Source of the DNA: Clostridiales bacterium
Lineage (GTDB): Bacteria; Bacillota; Clostridia; Lachnospirales; Lachnospiraceae
Length of the DNA: 7,703 nt
Assembly: GCA_019420405.1 (NCBI GenBank)
Contig: JAHZHF010000144.1
Span: forward strand, 1-7,703
Reading direction: 5' to 3'
Part shown: positions 1 through 6,445 of the stretch, in pieces
How positions within the stretch are numbered: the first letter of the stretch is position 1
Layout: each line of letters starts with the position of its first letter
Made by a program: the position numbers and the translations under genes
Notes under the pieces: generated by a model
The model's input: the letters and a program-made list of their open reading frames with translations, nothing else
Told to the model about the DNA's origin: nothing
The model's database searches: none

Positions 1-93
1 AATCGTCCCTGTTTTCGGATGATTGGAGACAGAGAGTTGATGAACTAAATAGCTGAACTGTTAGAAAAATTTATCGGATTTACAAGAATTCAC
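1..93. other. Upstream stretch with no assignable gene
   Basis: The three forward frames hit stop codons at 20-22, 46-48 and 54-56, so at most 6 to 17 codons of an upstream gene could end here. None of the three short C-terminal peptides is recognisable. I see no terminator hairpin with a T-run between these stops and the yajC promoter. In related bacteria tgt often precedes yajC, but nothing here is long enough to support that. Confidence 0.4.
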
Positions 94-122
94 TTGAAGA
101 ATCCTCTGTTTTTGTGTATAGT
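94..122 (+). promoter_or_regulatory. Sigma-A-type promoter of yajC
   Basis: A -35 box TTGAAG (94-99) and a -10 box TATAGT (117-122) are separated by exactly 17 bases, close to the vegetative consensus TTGACA-17-TATAAT. The predicted transcription start is near 129, giving a leader of about 34 bases before the yajC ATG. That leader carries the Shine-Dalgarno sequence AGGAGG at 146-151, 11 bases before the start codon. With the terminator after yajC this points to a single-gene transcript. Confidence 0.65.
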
Positions 123-162
123 AGTCTTATTGTGGAGAGAAAATTAGGAGGAAGTTTTTATT

Positions 163-441
163 ATGGTTGAAACACTGAGTATGCTGTTTTGGATTGTGAT
201 TATGTTCGGCGTGATGTATTTCCTGATCATGCGCCCGCAGAAGAAGGAGCAGAAGAGAGTTCAGAGTATGCTTGCATCCATGGAAGTGGGAGACACAGCG
301 CTGACAACAAGCGGATTTTACGGAGTGATCATTGATATCACGGACGAAGATGTGATCGTTGAGTTTGGTAACAACAAGAACTGCCGTATTCCGATGCAGA
401 AGGCAGCGATTGCGCAGATTGAGAAGCCGAACGCAGAGTAA
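163..441 (+). CDS. yajC: Preprotein translocase subunit YajC
   Basis: YajC is a small single-span membrane protein that associates with the SecDF accessory complex of the Sec translocon. It is not essential in the species where it has been tested. The 92-residue product shows the family layout. Residues about 5-23 form one hydrophobic transmembrane helix (FWIVIMFGVMYFLIM). The positive stretch RPQKKEQKR (24-32) follows, and then a soluble domain with the motif GDTALTTSGFYG (43-54) and a short beta-rich segment ending in AIAQIEK. The length is normal for the family. The ATG is chosen because AGGAGG lies 11 bases upstream and the protein starts right before the membrane helix. secD and secF are not adjacent here. 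The gene has its own promoter and terminator, so it is probably transcribed alone. Confidence 0.95.
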   Translation: MVETLSMLFWIVIMFGVMYFLIMRPQKKEQKRVQSMLASMEVGDTALTTSGFYGVIIDITDEDVIVEFGNNKNCRIPMQKAAIAQIEKPNAE

Positions 442-471
442 AACAGAGAGAACAGAGAAGTTACATTTATG

Positions 472-498
472 AAAAGACCGGACGTACCGGTCTTTTTT
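472..498 (+). terminator. Intrinsic terminator of yajC
   Basis: AAAAGACCGG (472-481) pairs perfectly with CCGGTCTTTT (487-496) around the 5-base loop ACGTA, and the T-run extends to 498. It begins 30 bases after the yajC stop codon. The A-run on the left and T-run on the right also make it usable as a terminator on the opposite strand. Confidence 0.9.
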
Positions 499-534
499 AT
501 TTCATAGGAAACTGCGTTCCCTATGAAATAAAAA
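494..534. repeat. Long near-perfect inverted repeat next to the yajC terminator
   Basis: Bases 494-512 pair with 516-534 around the 3-base loop TGC. The arms are 19 bases with a single A/C mismatch (509 against 519), and the core is TTTCATAGG / CCTATGAAA. The left arm begins inside the T-run of the yajC terminator, so the two hairpins share bases 494-496 and cannot both form completely. The stem is AT-rich, and its outer T and A runs give a terminator-like form on either strand. It is also the left edge of the larger repeat-rich block to 716. Confidence 0.8.
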
Positions 535-716
535 CCCTCCGGGCGGGATGCGCACGCCGCAACAGGGATATTTTACCGCTTTGCGGTATTGCGGCGGCGC
601 ACAAAGTGTTCAAGCCCCTCAAAATTGAGGGAAAGGGGGAGTTGAAGTGGGCTTGCCCACTTTATTCTTTTATAGGAAACTTTTGTACCAGTTCAGTCCT
701 ATGTATGAACTGTTAC
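494..716. repeat. Compact repeat-rich, structured intergenic element
   Basis: This block holds five inverted repeats in about 220 bases. They are 494-534; a GC-rich stem of TGCGC plus CGCCGCAA (549-562, one bulged A) against TTGCGGCGGCGCA (589-601) with TACCGC-TTT-GCGGTA (574-588) nested inside; CCCTCA/TGAGGG (616-631); AAGTGGG/CCCACTT (645-662); and 685-716 with core CAGTTCA/TGAACTG. The sequence TTTCATAGGAAACT (500-513) recurs with one change at 668-681. The 3' arm of the first hairpin (516-532) could pair instead with 661-680 and enclose the middle hairpins. No coding gene is credible here. The organisation resembles a dispersed non-coding repeat (MITE or REP-like) or a structured RNA; sequence alone does not decide. 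I see no T-box or other riboswitch signature. Confidence 0.6.
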
Positions 717-755
717 CTGATTTTCAGAGTGCCCTCTATTTTTTTGGCGAAACTC

Positions 756-784
756 TTGAAAGAGATCCTAAAATGCGGTATGAT
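756..784 (+). promoter_or_regulatory. Sigma-A-type promoter of the leuB operon
   Basis: TTGAAA (756-761) and TATGAT (779-784) are spaced by exactly 17 bases, with five of six matches to consensus in each box. The predicted start of transcription is near 791, leaving a leader of only about 32 bases before the leuB ATG. That is too short for a T-box or leader-peptide attenuator between this start and the gene. Control, if any, would have to act at the promoter itself or on a longer upstream transcript. GGAAGGA (807-813) is the ribosome binding site. Confidence 0.7.
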
Positions 785-822
785 AAACATTAATATTTCA
801 TGTTTTGGAAGGATGAAGAGTT

Positions 823-1908
823 ATGGATATGAAGATCGGAGTGATCAAAGGGGATGGAATCGGCCCGGAGATCGTAGATGAGGCCATGAAGGTGCTCGGC
901 AAGATCGCAGAGGTGTACGGCCATTCTTTTTCTTATACCCAGCTTTTGATGGGAGGCGCATCTATTGACGCAAACGGGATTCCCCTGACGGAGGAGACGC
1001 TTCAGGCGGCGAAGGAGAGTGACGCCGTGCTGATGGGATCAATCGGCGGTGACGCGAAGACCTCACCCTGGTATACTCTGGAGCCATCGAAGCGGCCGGA
1101 GGCAGGGCTGCTCCAGCTTCGAAAGGGACTGAATCTGTTTGCAAATTTAAGACCTGCGGTTCTTTACCCGGAGCTTAGAGGAGCATGTCCGTTAAAAGAA
1201 GAAATCTCTGAGAAGGGCTTTGACATGATGATCATGCGTGAACTTACGGGCGGACTCTACTTCGGAAAGCGAAGTACTGAGGAAGTGGACGGAATGCTTG
1301 TAGCCCGGGATGAGCTGACTTACAGCGAAGCGGAGATCAGAAGGATCGCAAAGCGCGGTTTTGACATCGCCATGAAGAGAAGAAAGAAAGTAACCAGCGT
1401 GGATAAGGCGAATGTGCTGGATTCCTCACGCCTCTGGAGAAAGGTTGTGGAGGAAGTAGCGGCGGACTATCCGGAGGTTACGCTTGAGCACATGCTGGTG
1501 GACAACTGTGCGATGCAGCTCGTGAAGGACCCGGCTCAGTTCGACGTGATCCTGACGGAGAACATGTTCGGGGATATTCTCTCTGATGAGGCGAGCATGG
1601 TGACCGGATCGATCGGAATGCTCGCAAGCGCAAGTCTGAACGAGACGAAGTTCGGCCTGTATGAGCCGAGCGGCGGATCGGCGCCGGACATTGCGGGGAA
1701 GGGCATAGCAAATCCCATCGCCACGATCCTGTCCGCGGCGATGATGCTCAGATATTCCTTTGATCTGGACGAAGAAGCGGCGGCCATTGAGTCAGCGGTT
1801 TCAAATGTATTAAAGGAAGGATACCGGACGATTGATATCATGTCAGAAGGGATGACTCAGATCGGAACGAAAGAGATGGGAGATAAGATCTGTTCCCATA
1901 TCGGATAG
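823..1908 (+). CDS. leuB: 3-isopropylmalate dehydrogenase
   Basis: LeuB oxidises and decarboxylates (2R,3S)-3-isopropylmalate with NAD to 2-oxoisocaproate, the immediate precursor of leucine, in the cytoplasm. The 361-residue product has the normal length. Substrate-binding arginines are R100 and R110 (in LLQLRKGLNLFANLRP) and R139 (RELTGG, 139-144), followed by Y146. Catalytic and metal residues are K195 (VDKAN), D227 (VDNCAMQLV), D251 and D255 (FGDILSDEAS). The NAD-binding loop EPSGGSAPDIAGKGIANP (281-298) is intact. These match the residues known from the Thermus and E. coli enzymes; isocitrate dehydrogenase and tartrate dehydrogenase are less likely given RELTGG and the leucine loop. The start at 823 lies 9 bases after GGAAGGA; an ATG two codons later (829) is possible but less well spaced. 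It leads the gene cluster, without leuA, leuC or leuD. Confidence 0.96.
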   Translation: MDMKIGVIKGDGIGPEIVDEAMKVLGKIAEVYGHSFSYTQLLMGGASIDANGIPLTEETLQAAKESDAVLMGSIGGDAKTSPWYTLEPSKRPEAGLLQLRKGLNLFANLRPAVLYPELRGACPLKEEISEKGFDMMIMRELTGGLYFGKRSTEEVDGMLVARDELTYSEAEIRRIAKRGFDIAMKRRKKVTSVDKANVLDSSRLWRKVVEEVAADYPEVTLEHMLVDNCAMQLVKDPAQFDVILTENMFGDILSDEASMVTGSIGMLASASLNETKFGLYEPSGGSAPDIAGKGIANPIATILSAAMMLRYSFDLDEEAAAIESAVSNVLKEGYRTIDIMSEGMTQIGTKEMGDKICSHIG

Positions 1909-1946
1909 ATGGAATTTCAACAAATCAGGAAAGCGAGGAATGACAG

Positions 1947-3620
1947 ATGAGAAGCGATACAGTGACAAAAGGAGCCCAGCAGGCGCCCCACAGATCCCTT
2001 TTTAATGCTCTTGGGAGGACTCAGGAGGAATTGGAGAGGCCGTTGATCGGCGTGGTCAGCTCATACAATGAGATTGTACCGGGGCACATGAATCTGGACA
2101 AAATTACAGAGGCGGTAAAGATGGGGGTCGCCATGGCGGGCGGAACTCCGATCGTAGTACCCGCAATTGCAGTGTGCGACGGGATTGCCATGGGACATAT
2201 CGGTATGAAGTATTCTCTTGTCACAAGGGACCTGATCGCAGATTCCACAGAGGCACTGGCCATGGCGCACCAGTTTGACGGCCTGGTCATGATCCCGAAC
2301 TGTGATAAGAATGTGCCGGGTCTTCTCATGGCTGCGGCCAGGGTGAATATCCCGACGATCTTTGTCAGCGGCGGCCCGATGCTGGCCGGACATGTGAAGG
2401 GAGGAAAGACGAGCCTCTCCAGCATGTTCGAGGCGGTGGGCGCATATGCGGCCGGCAAGATCACGGAAGAAGACCTCTGCGAGTATGAGAACAAAGCATG
2501 TCCGACCTGTGGTTCCTGCTCCGGTATGTACACCGCCAACAGTATGAACTGTCTGACAGAAGCGCTTGGAATGGGACTGAAAGGAAACGGAACGATCCCT
2601 GCGGTTTATTCGGCAAGGCTGCAGCTCGCAAAACATGCGGGAATGCAGGTGATGGAACTGGTGAGAAAGAATATCCGTCCGAGGGACATCATGACAGAGG
2701 ACGCGATCCTGAACGCGCTGACGGTTGATATGGCGCTTGGATGTTCCACAAACAGTATGCTTCACCTTCCGGCGATTGCGCACGAGATCGGCATGGATTT
2801 TGAGATTGATTTTGCGAATACGATCAGCGAGAAGACTCCGAATCTGTGTCACCTCGCTCCGGCCGGACATACCTATATCGAGGACTTGAACGAGGCGGGC
2901 GGCGTTTACGCCGTGATGAACGAACTGAATAAAAAGGGACTCCTGCATACTGACTGCATGACAGTGACAGGAAAGACCATAGGCGAGAATATTGTCGGAT
3001 GTGAGAATAAGAATCCGGAGGTAATCCGCCCCATAGATAATCCGTACAGCGAGACAGGCGGACTTGCTGTATTAAAGGGCAATCTGGCGCCTGACGGCAG
3101 CGTGGTAAAGCGCTCTGCTGTGTGTGATGAGATGCTTGTTCACGAGGGACCGGCAAGGATCTTCGAGAGTGACGAGGAGGCGACAGAGGCCATTAAAACA
3201 GGAAAGATCAATCCGGGTGATGTGATTGTGATCCGTTACGAGGGACCCAAAGGCGGTCCGGGCATGAGAGAGATGCTAAATCCGACTTCCGCCATCGCCG
3301 GATACGGCCTTGGCTCTACGGTGGCGCTTATTACGGACGGACGGTTCAGCGGCGCTTCCCGCGGCGCTTCCATCGGCCATGTGTCCCCGGAAGCGGCAGT
3401 AGGCGGACCGATCGCTCTGGTAGAGGAAGGCGATATAATAAAGATCAATATTCCGGAGCTTACTCTGAATCTGGACATCTCTGACGAGGAGATGGAGGCA
3501 AGGAGAGCAAAATGGCAGCCGAGAGAGCCGAAAGTGAAGACCGGATATCTGGCAAGGTATGCTTCTATGGTTACGTCAGGAAACCGGGGCGCAATCCTGG
3601 AGGTACCGGGAAAGGAATAG
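1947..3620 (+). CDS. ilvD: Dihydroxy-acid dehydratase
   Basis: IlvD is an iron-sulfur dehydratase that turns 2,3-dihydroxyisovalerate and 2,3-dihydroxy-3-methylvalerate into the 2-oxo acids that precede valine and isoleucine. The 557-residue product is full length. Visible motifs are C119 and K121 in PNCDKNVPG, CPTCGSCSGMYTANSMNC (185-202), GCSTNS (265-270), HLAPAGHTY (302-310), YEGPKGGPGM (431-440) and DGRFSGAS (464-471), whose serine is the expected catalytic base. Where actinobacterial and plant-type [2Fe-2S] enzymes have a third cluster cysteine, this protein has Gly46 (VPGH), as E. coli does, which suggests an oxygen-sensitive [4Fe-4S] type suited to an anaerobe (inference). An edd-type phosphogluconate dehydratase is unlikely next to ilvB and leuB. 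GAGGAA (1935-1940) lies 6 bases before the ATG; the gap after leuB is 38 bases. Confidence 0.97.
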   Translation: MRSDTVTKGAQQAPHRSLFNALGRTQEELERPLIGVVSSYNEIVPGHMNLDKITEAVKMGVAMAGGTPIVVPAIAVCDGIAMGHIGMKYSLVTRDLIADSTEALAMAHQFDGLVMIPNCDKNVPGLLMAAARVNIPTIFVSGGPMLAGHVKGGKTSLSSMFEAVGAYAAGKITEEDLCEYENKACPTCGSCSGMYTANSMNCLTEALGMGLKGNGTIPAVYSARLQLAKHAGMQVMELVRKNIRPRDIMTEDAILNALTVDMALGCSTNSMLHLPAIAHEIGMDFEIDFANTISEKTPNLCHLAPAGHTYIEDLNEAGGVYAVMNELNKKGLLHTDCMTVTGKTIGENIVGCENKNPEVIRPIDNPYSETGGLAVLKGNLAPDGSVVKRSAVCDEMLVHEGPARIFESDEEATEAIKTGKINPGDVIVIRYEGPKGGPGMREMLNPTSAIAGYGLGSTVALITDGRFSGASRGASIGHVSPEAAVGGPIALVEEGDIIKINIPELTLNLDISDEEMEARRAKWQPREPKVKTGYLARYASMVTSGNRGAILEVPGKE

Positions 3621-3644
3621 AAAATACGAAATGAGGAGTGCATC

Positions 3645-5321
3645 ATGCAGTTAAACGGAGCAGAAATCGTAATCGAATGTTTAAAAGAGCAGGGTGTGGA
3701 CACCGTGTTCGGATATCCCGGCGGCTCGATCTTAAATGTGTATGATGAATTGTACAAACACAGAAATGAGATCCGCCACATCCTGACCTCCCATGAGCAG
3801 GGTGCGGCCCATGCTGCGGACGGGTACTCCCGGGCGACGGGAAAGGTGGGCGTGTGCCTGGCGACCAGCGGACCGGGAGCAACGAACCTGGTGACAGGGA
3901 TCGCCACCGCCTATATGGACTCAATCCCGATCGTGGCCATCACCTGCAATGTGGGAGTTTCCCTGCTCGGAAAGGACAGCTTCCAGGAGATCGACATCAC
4001 AGGCGTTACAATGCCGATCACAAAATACAATTTTATTGTTAAAGATGTAACGAAACTTGCGGATACGATCCGCAAGGCGTTCCGCATCGCAAAGGCGGGA
4101 AGACCCGGACCTGTGCTTGTGGATATTCCAAAGGATGTGACCGCTGCGGTGACGGAATATCAGAAGGAAGAACTCGGGAAATATAATCCGGAAGCGCCGC
4201 ATATGAATGAAGGGACGATAGAAAAAGTCATCTCCATGCTGGAGGAGTCTGAAAAGCCCTTTGTGTTCGTTGGGGGCGGATCAGTGATTTCCGGCGCCAG
4301 CCGGGAGCTGATGGAGTTTGTGAACAAACTGGACGCTCCTGTGACGGATTCCCTGATGGGGAAGGGTGCTTTCCCGGGGACGGATCCGCGTTATACCGGA
4401 ATGCTCGGGATGCACGGGACGAAGGCGTCAAACTACGGAGTCAGCGAATGCGACCTTCTCGTTGTTCTCGGCGCGAGATTCAGTGACCGTGTGACCGGGA
4501 ATACCGCTGCGTTTGCAAAGAATGCAAAGATTATACAGATCGATATTGATCCCGCGGAGATCAATAAAAACGTGGTTGTTACAGAGGAGATTGTAGGAGA
4601 TATCAAGGAAGTGCTCAAAGTGCTTAACAGGCGCTTAAAGCAGCAGGATCATGCCGCGTGGCAGGAAAAGATCAGGTCTTATAAGGAGAAATATCCCCTC
4701 AAGTATCATCCGGATACGCTGACCGGACCGTTTATCGTGGAGGAGATCTACCGTCAGACCAAGGGAGACGCGCTGATCGTCACAGAGGTAGGACAGCATC
4801 AGATGTGGGCGGCCCAGTATTATAAATATACAAAGCCGGGAACCCTTCTGACATCCGGAGGACTGGGCACCATGGGATACGGCTTGGGAGCGGCGCTTGG
4901 AGCAAAAACGGGACGGCCGGAGAAGACGGTGGTCAATATCGCAGGAGACGGATGCTTCCGGATGAATATGAATGAGATCGCAACCGCGGTGCGGCATAAT
5001 ATTCCGGTGATTCAGGTTGTGGTAAACAACCATGTGCTCGGTATGGTGCGTCAGTGGCAGGATCTTTTCTATGACGAGAGATATTCTGCGACTGTCTTAA
5101 GAGACGCGGTGGACTTTGTCAAACTGGCGGAAGCTATGGGCGCAGAGGGAATCTGTGCAAGAACGCAGGAGGAATTTAAGGAGGCGTTCCAAAAGGCGCT
5201 GACCCTGAATCGTCCGGTGGTTATCGACTGCCAGATTGACAGTGATGATAAGGTGTGGCCGATGGTGGCGCCGGGTGCGGCGATCAGCGAGGCTTTTGAT
5301 GAGGAAGACATGGCACAGTAA
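3645..5321 (+). CDS. ilvB: Acetolactate synthase (acetohydroxyacid synthase) large subunit
   Basis: This thiamine diphosphate and FAD enzyme condenses two pyruvates, or pyruvate with 2-oxobutyrate, in the first common step of valine, leucine and isoleucine synthesis. The 558 residues form the three usual domains: N-terminal (about 1-170), with catalytic E51 in SHEQGAAHAADG; the FAD-linked middle domain (about 190-330); and the C-terminal domain with GDG (434-436) followed by NN (461-462), the thiamine diphosphate and magnesium motif. GMVRQWQDLFY (466-476) is typical of the biosynthetic enzyme rather than the catabolic AlsS. In the segment usually written ITGQVP this protein has ITCNVG, so the proline that corresponds to Arabidopsis Pro197 is Gly104. 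GAGGAG (3633-3638) lies 6 bases before the ATG, and the gap after ilvD is 24 bases. No ilvN regulatory subunit follows; the next gene is serC. Confidence 0.96.
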   Translation: MQLNGAEIVIECLKEQGVDTVFGYPGGSILNVYDELYKHRNEIRHILTSHEQGAAHAADGYSRATGKVGVCLATSGPGATNLVTGIATAYMDSIPIVAITCNVGVSLLGKDSFQEIDITGVTMPITKYNFIVKDVTKLADTIRKAFRIAKAGRPGPVLVDIPKDVTAAVTEYQKEELGKYNPEAPHMNEGTIEKVISMLEESEKPFVFVGGGSVISGASRELMEFVNKLDAPVTDSLMGKGAFPGTDPRYTGMLGMHGTKASNYGVSECDLLVVLGARFSDRVTGNTAAFAKNAKIIQIDIDPAEINKNVVVTEEIVGDIKEVLKVLNRRLKQQDHAAWQEKIRSYKEKYPLKYHPDTLTGPFIVEEIYRQTKGDALIVTEVGQHQMWAAQYYKYTKPGTLLTSGGLGTMGYGLGAALGAKTGRPEKTVVNIAGDGCFRMNMNEIATAVRHNIPVIQVVVNNHVLGMVRQWQDLFYDERYSATVLRDAVDFVKLAEAMGAEGICARTQEEFKEAFQKALTLNRPVVIDCQIDSDDKVWPMVAPGAAISEAFDEEDMAQ

Positions 5322-5347
5322 CATGCCTTTGAATTTTAAATATAAAC

Positions 5348-5354
5348 AGGAGGT
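5348..5354 (+). promoter_or_regulatory. Ribosome binding site that fixes the serC start
   Basis: AGGAGGT lies 7 bases before the ATG at 5362. The same frame stays open upstream to an ATG at 5236 inside ilvB, but those extra 42 codons are out of frame with ilvB and unlike the family. The strong site and the standard N-terminus MSRVYNFSAGP place the start at 5362. Confidence 0.9.
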
Positions 5355-5361
5355 AAGGAAA

Positions 5362-6444
5362 ATGAGCAGAGTGTATAACTTTTCAGCGGGCCCGGCGGTA
5401 CTGCCGGAGGAGGTGCTTAAGGAAGCAGCAGAGGAGATGCTGGATTACCATGGAACAGGAATGTCCGTAATGGAGATGAGCCACCGTTCCAAAGCATTTG
5501 AGGAGATTATAACAACGGCAGAGCAGGATCTGAGAGATCTGATGAATATCCCGGATAACTACAAGGTGCTGTTCCTGCAGGGAGGGGCATCCCAGCAGTT
5601 CGCCATGATCCCCATGAACCTGATGAAAAACCGCGTGGCGGACTATATCATCACAGGACAGTGGGCGAAGAAGGCAGCAAAAGAGGCGGAAAAATACGGA
5701 AAGGTAAACCGGATTGCTTCCTCTGAGGATAAGACGTTCTCCTATATCCCGGACTGCTCGGATCTTCCGGTATCCGAGGATGCAGATTATGTATATATCT
5801 GCGAGAATAATACGATTTACGGCACAAAATACAAAGAGCTTCCGAATACGAAAGGAAAGACACTTGTAGCTGACGTTTCTTCCTGCTTCCTGTCAGAGCC
5901 TGTGGATGTGACGAAATACGGCATCATTTATGGCGGAGTTCAGAAGAACGTCGGACCGGCAGGTGTGGTTATCGTGATTATCCGTGAGGATCTGATCACA
6001 GAGGATGTACTTCCGGGCACACCAACCATGCTTACATACAAGACGCATGCAGATGCAAAATCTCTTTATAACACACCACCGGCTTACGGAATTTATATCT
6101 GCGGCAAAGTATTTAAGTGGATCAAGGCCCAGGGCGGACTTGAGGCCATGAAAGAGAAGAACGAGAAGAAGGCGAAAGTGCTCTATGATTTCCTGGATCA
6201 GAGCAAACTGTTCAAAGGAACAGTTGTTGAGAAAGACCGTTCACTTATGAATGTTCCGTTTGTTACAGGTGATGCGGATTTGGATGCGAAGTTTGTAAAA
6301 GAGGCGAAAGCGGCAGGACTTGAGAACTTAAAGGGACACAGGACCGTTGGAGGAATGCGCGCAAGCATCTATAATGCAATGCCGTACGAGGGTGTTGTGG
6401 CACTGGTAGATTTCATGAAAAAATTTGAAGAGGAGAATCTGTAA
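5362..6444 (+). CDS. serC: Phosphoserine aminotransferase
   Basis: SerC is a PLP enzyme of the class V aminotransferase group. It transfers the amino group of glutamate to 3-phosphohydroxypyruvate to give O-phosphoserine, the second step of serine synthesis; the same enzyme often serves pyridoxal phosphate synthesis as well. The 360-residue product is standard length. It opens with YNFSAGPAVLPEEVL (5-19), then MSHRSKAF (39-46), LQGGASQQFAMIP (72-84), W101 that stacks on the cofactor ring, D171 in VADVSSCF, the PLP-binding lysine K195 in GGVQKNVGPAG (191-201), and GHRTVGGMRASIYNAM (325-340) near the C-terminus, which carries phosphate-binding residues. The start at 5362 is set by AGGAGGT. It lies 40 bases after ilvB and ends 1 base before serA, so it is almost certainly translated from one mRNA with serA. 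Confidence 0.97.
   Translation: MSRVYNFSAGPAVLPEEVLKEAAEEMLDYHGTGMSVMEMSHRSKAFEEIITTAEQDLRDLMNIPDNYKVLFLQGGASQQFAMIPMNLMKNRVADYIITGQWAKKAAKEAEKYGKVNRIASSEDKTFSYIPDCSDLPVSEDADYVYICENNTIYGTKYKELPNTKGKTLVADVSSCFLSEPVDVTKYGIIYGGVQKNVGPAGVVIVIIREDLITEDVLPGTPTMLTYKTHADAKSLYNTPPAYGIYICGKVFKWIKAQGGLEAMKEKNEKKAKVLYDFLDQSKLFKGTVVEKDRSLMNVPFVTGDADLDAKFVKEAKAAGLENLKGHRTVGGMRASIYNAMPYEGVVALVDFMKKFEEENL
6430..6436 (+). promoter_or_regulatory. Ribosome binding site of serA inside the end of serC
   Basis: GAGGAGA lies within the last codons of serC and 9 bases before the ATG at 6446. A TTG at 6425 in the same frame would give a seven-residue extension but comes before this site, so it is not the start. The 1-base gap between the serC stop and the serA ATG suggests translational coupling. 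Confidence 0.85.
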
Positions 6445-6445
6445 A

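Noticed and set aside
548..628. 26-codon open frame starting with ATG inside the GC-rich hairpin
   Set aside because: It is wholly within the inverted-repeat element, has no suitably spaced Shine-Dalgarno sequence, and its composition follows from the stem sequence.
442..822. T-box, leucine leader peptide or other known riboswitch ahead of leuB
   Set aside because: No T-box core AGGGTGGNACCGCG, no leucine-codon-rich small gene and no antiterminator arrangement are visible. The predicted leuB transcript start leaves only about 32 leader bases.
606..881. 91-residue open frame starting with GTG and running into leuB
   Set aside because: It covers the repeat hairpins, has no ribosome binding site, crosses the leuB promoter and overlaps leuB in another frame. 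The peptide resembles no family I know.
2061..2948. Long minus-strand open frame (295 codons) opposite ilvD, and similar frames opposite ilvB and serA
   Set aside because: They lie opposite strongly recognised genes, have low-plausibility sequences rich in His, Arg, Cys and Ser, and show no start signals. They are explained by codon usage of the true genes.
5296..5324. Possible internal promoter TTGATG-17-TAACAT before serC
   Set aside because: Both boxes match consensus in only four of six bases and the -35 box is within ilvB coding sequence. It is not distinguishable from chance without transcript data.
5236..5361. Upstream extension of serC by 42 codons
   Set aside because: The extension overlaps ilvB in another frame, and the strong AGGAGGT plus the family N-terminus set the start at 5362.
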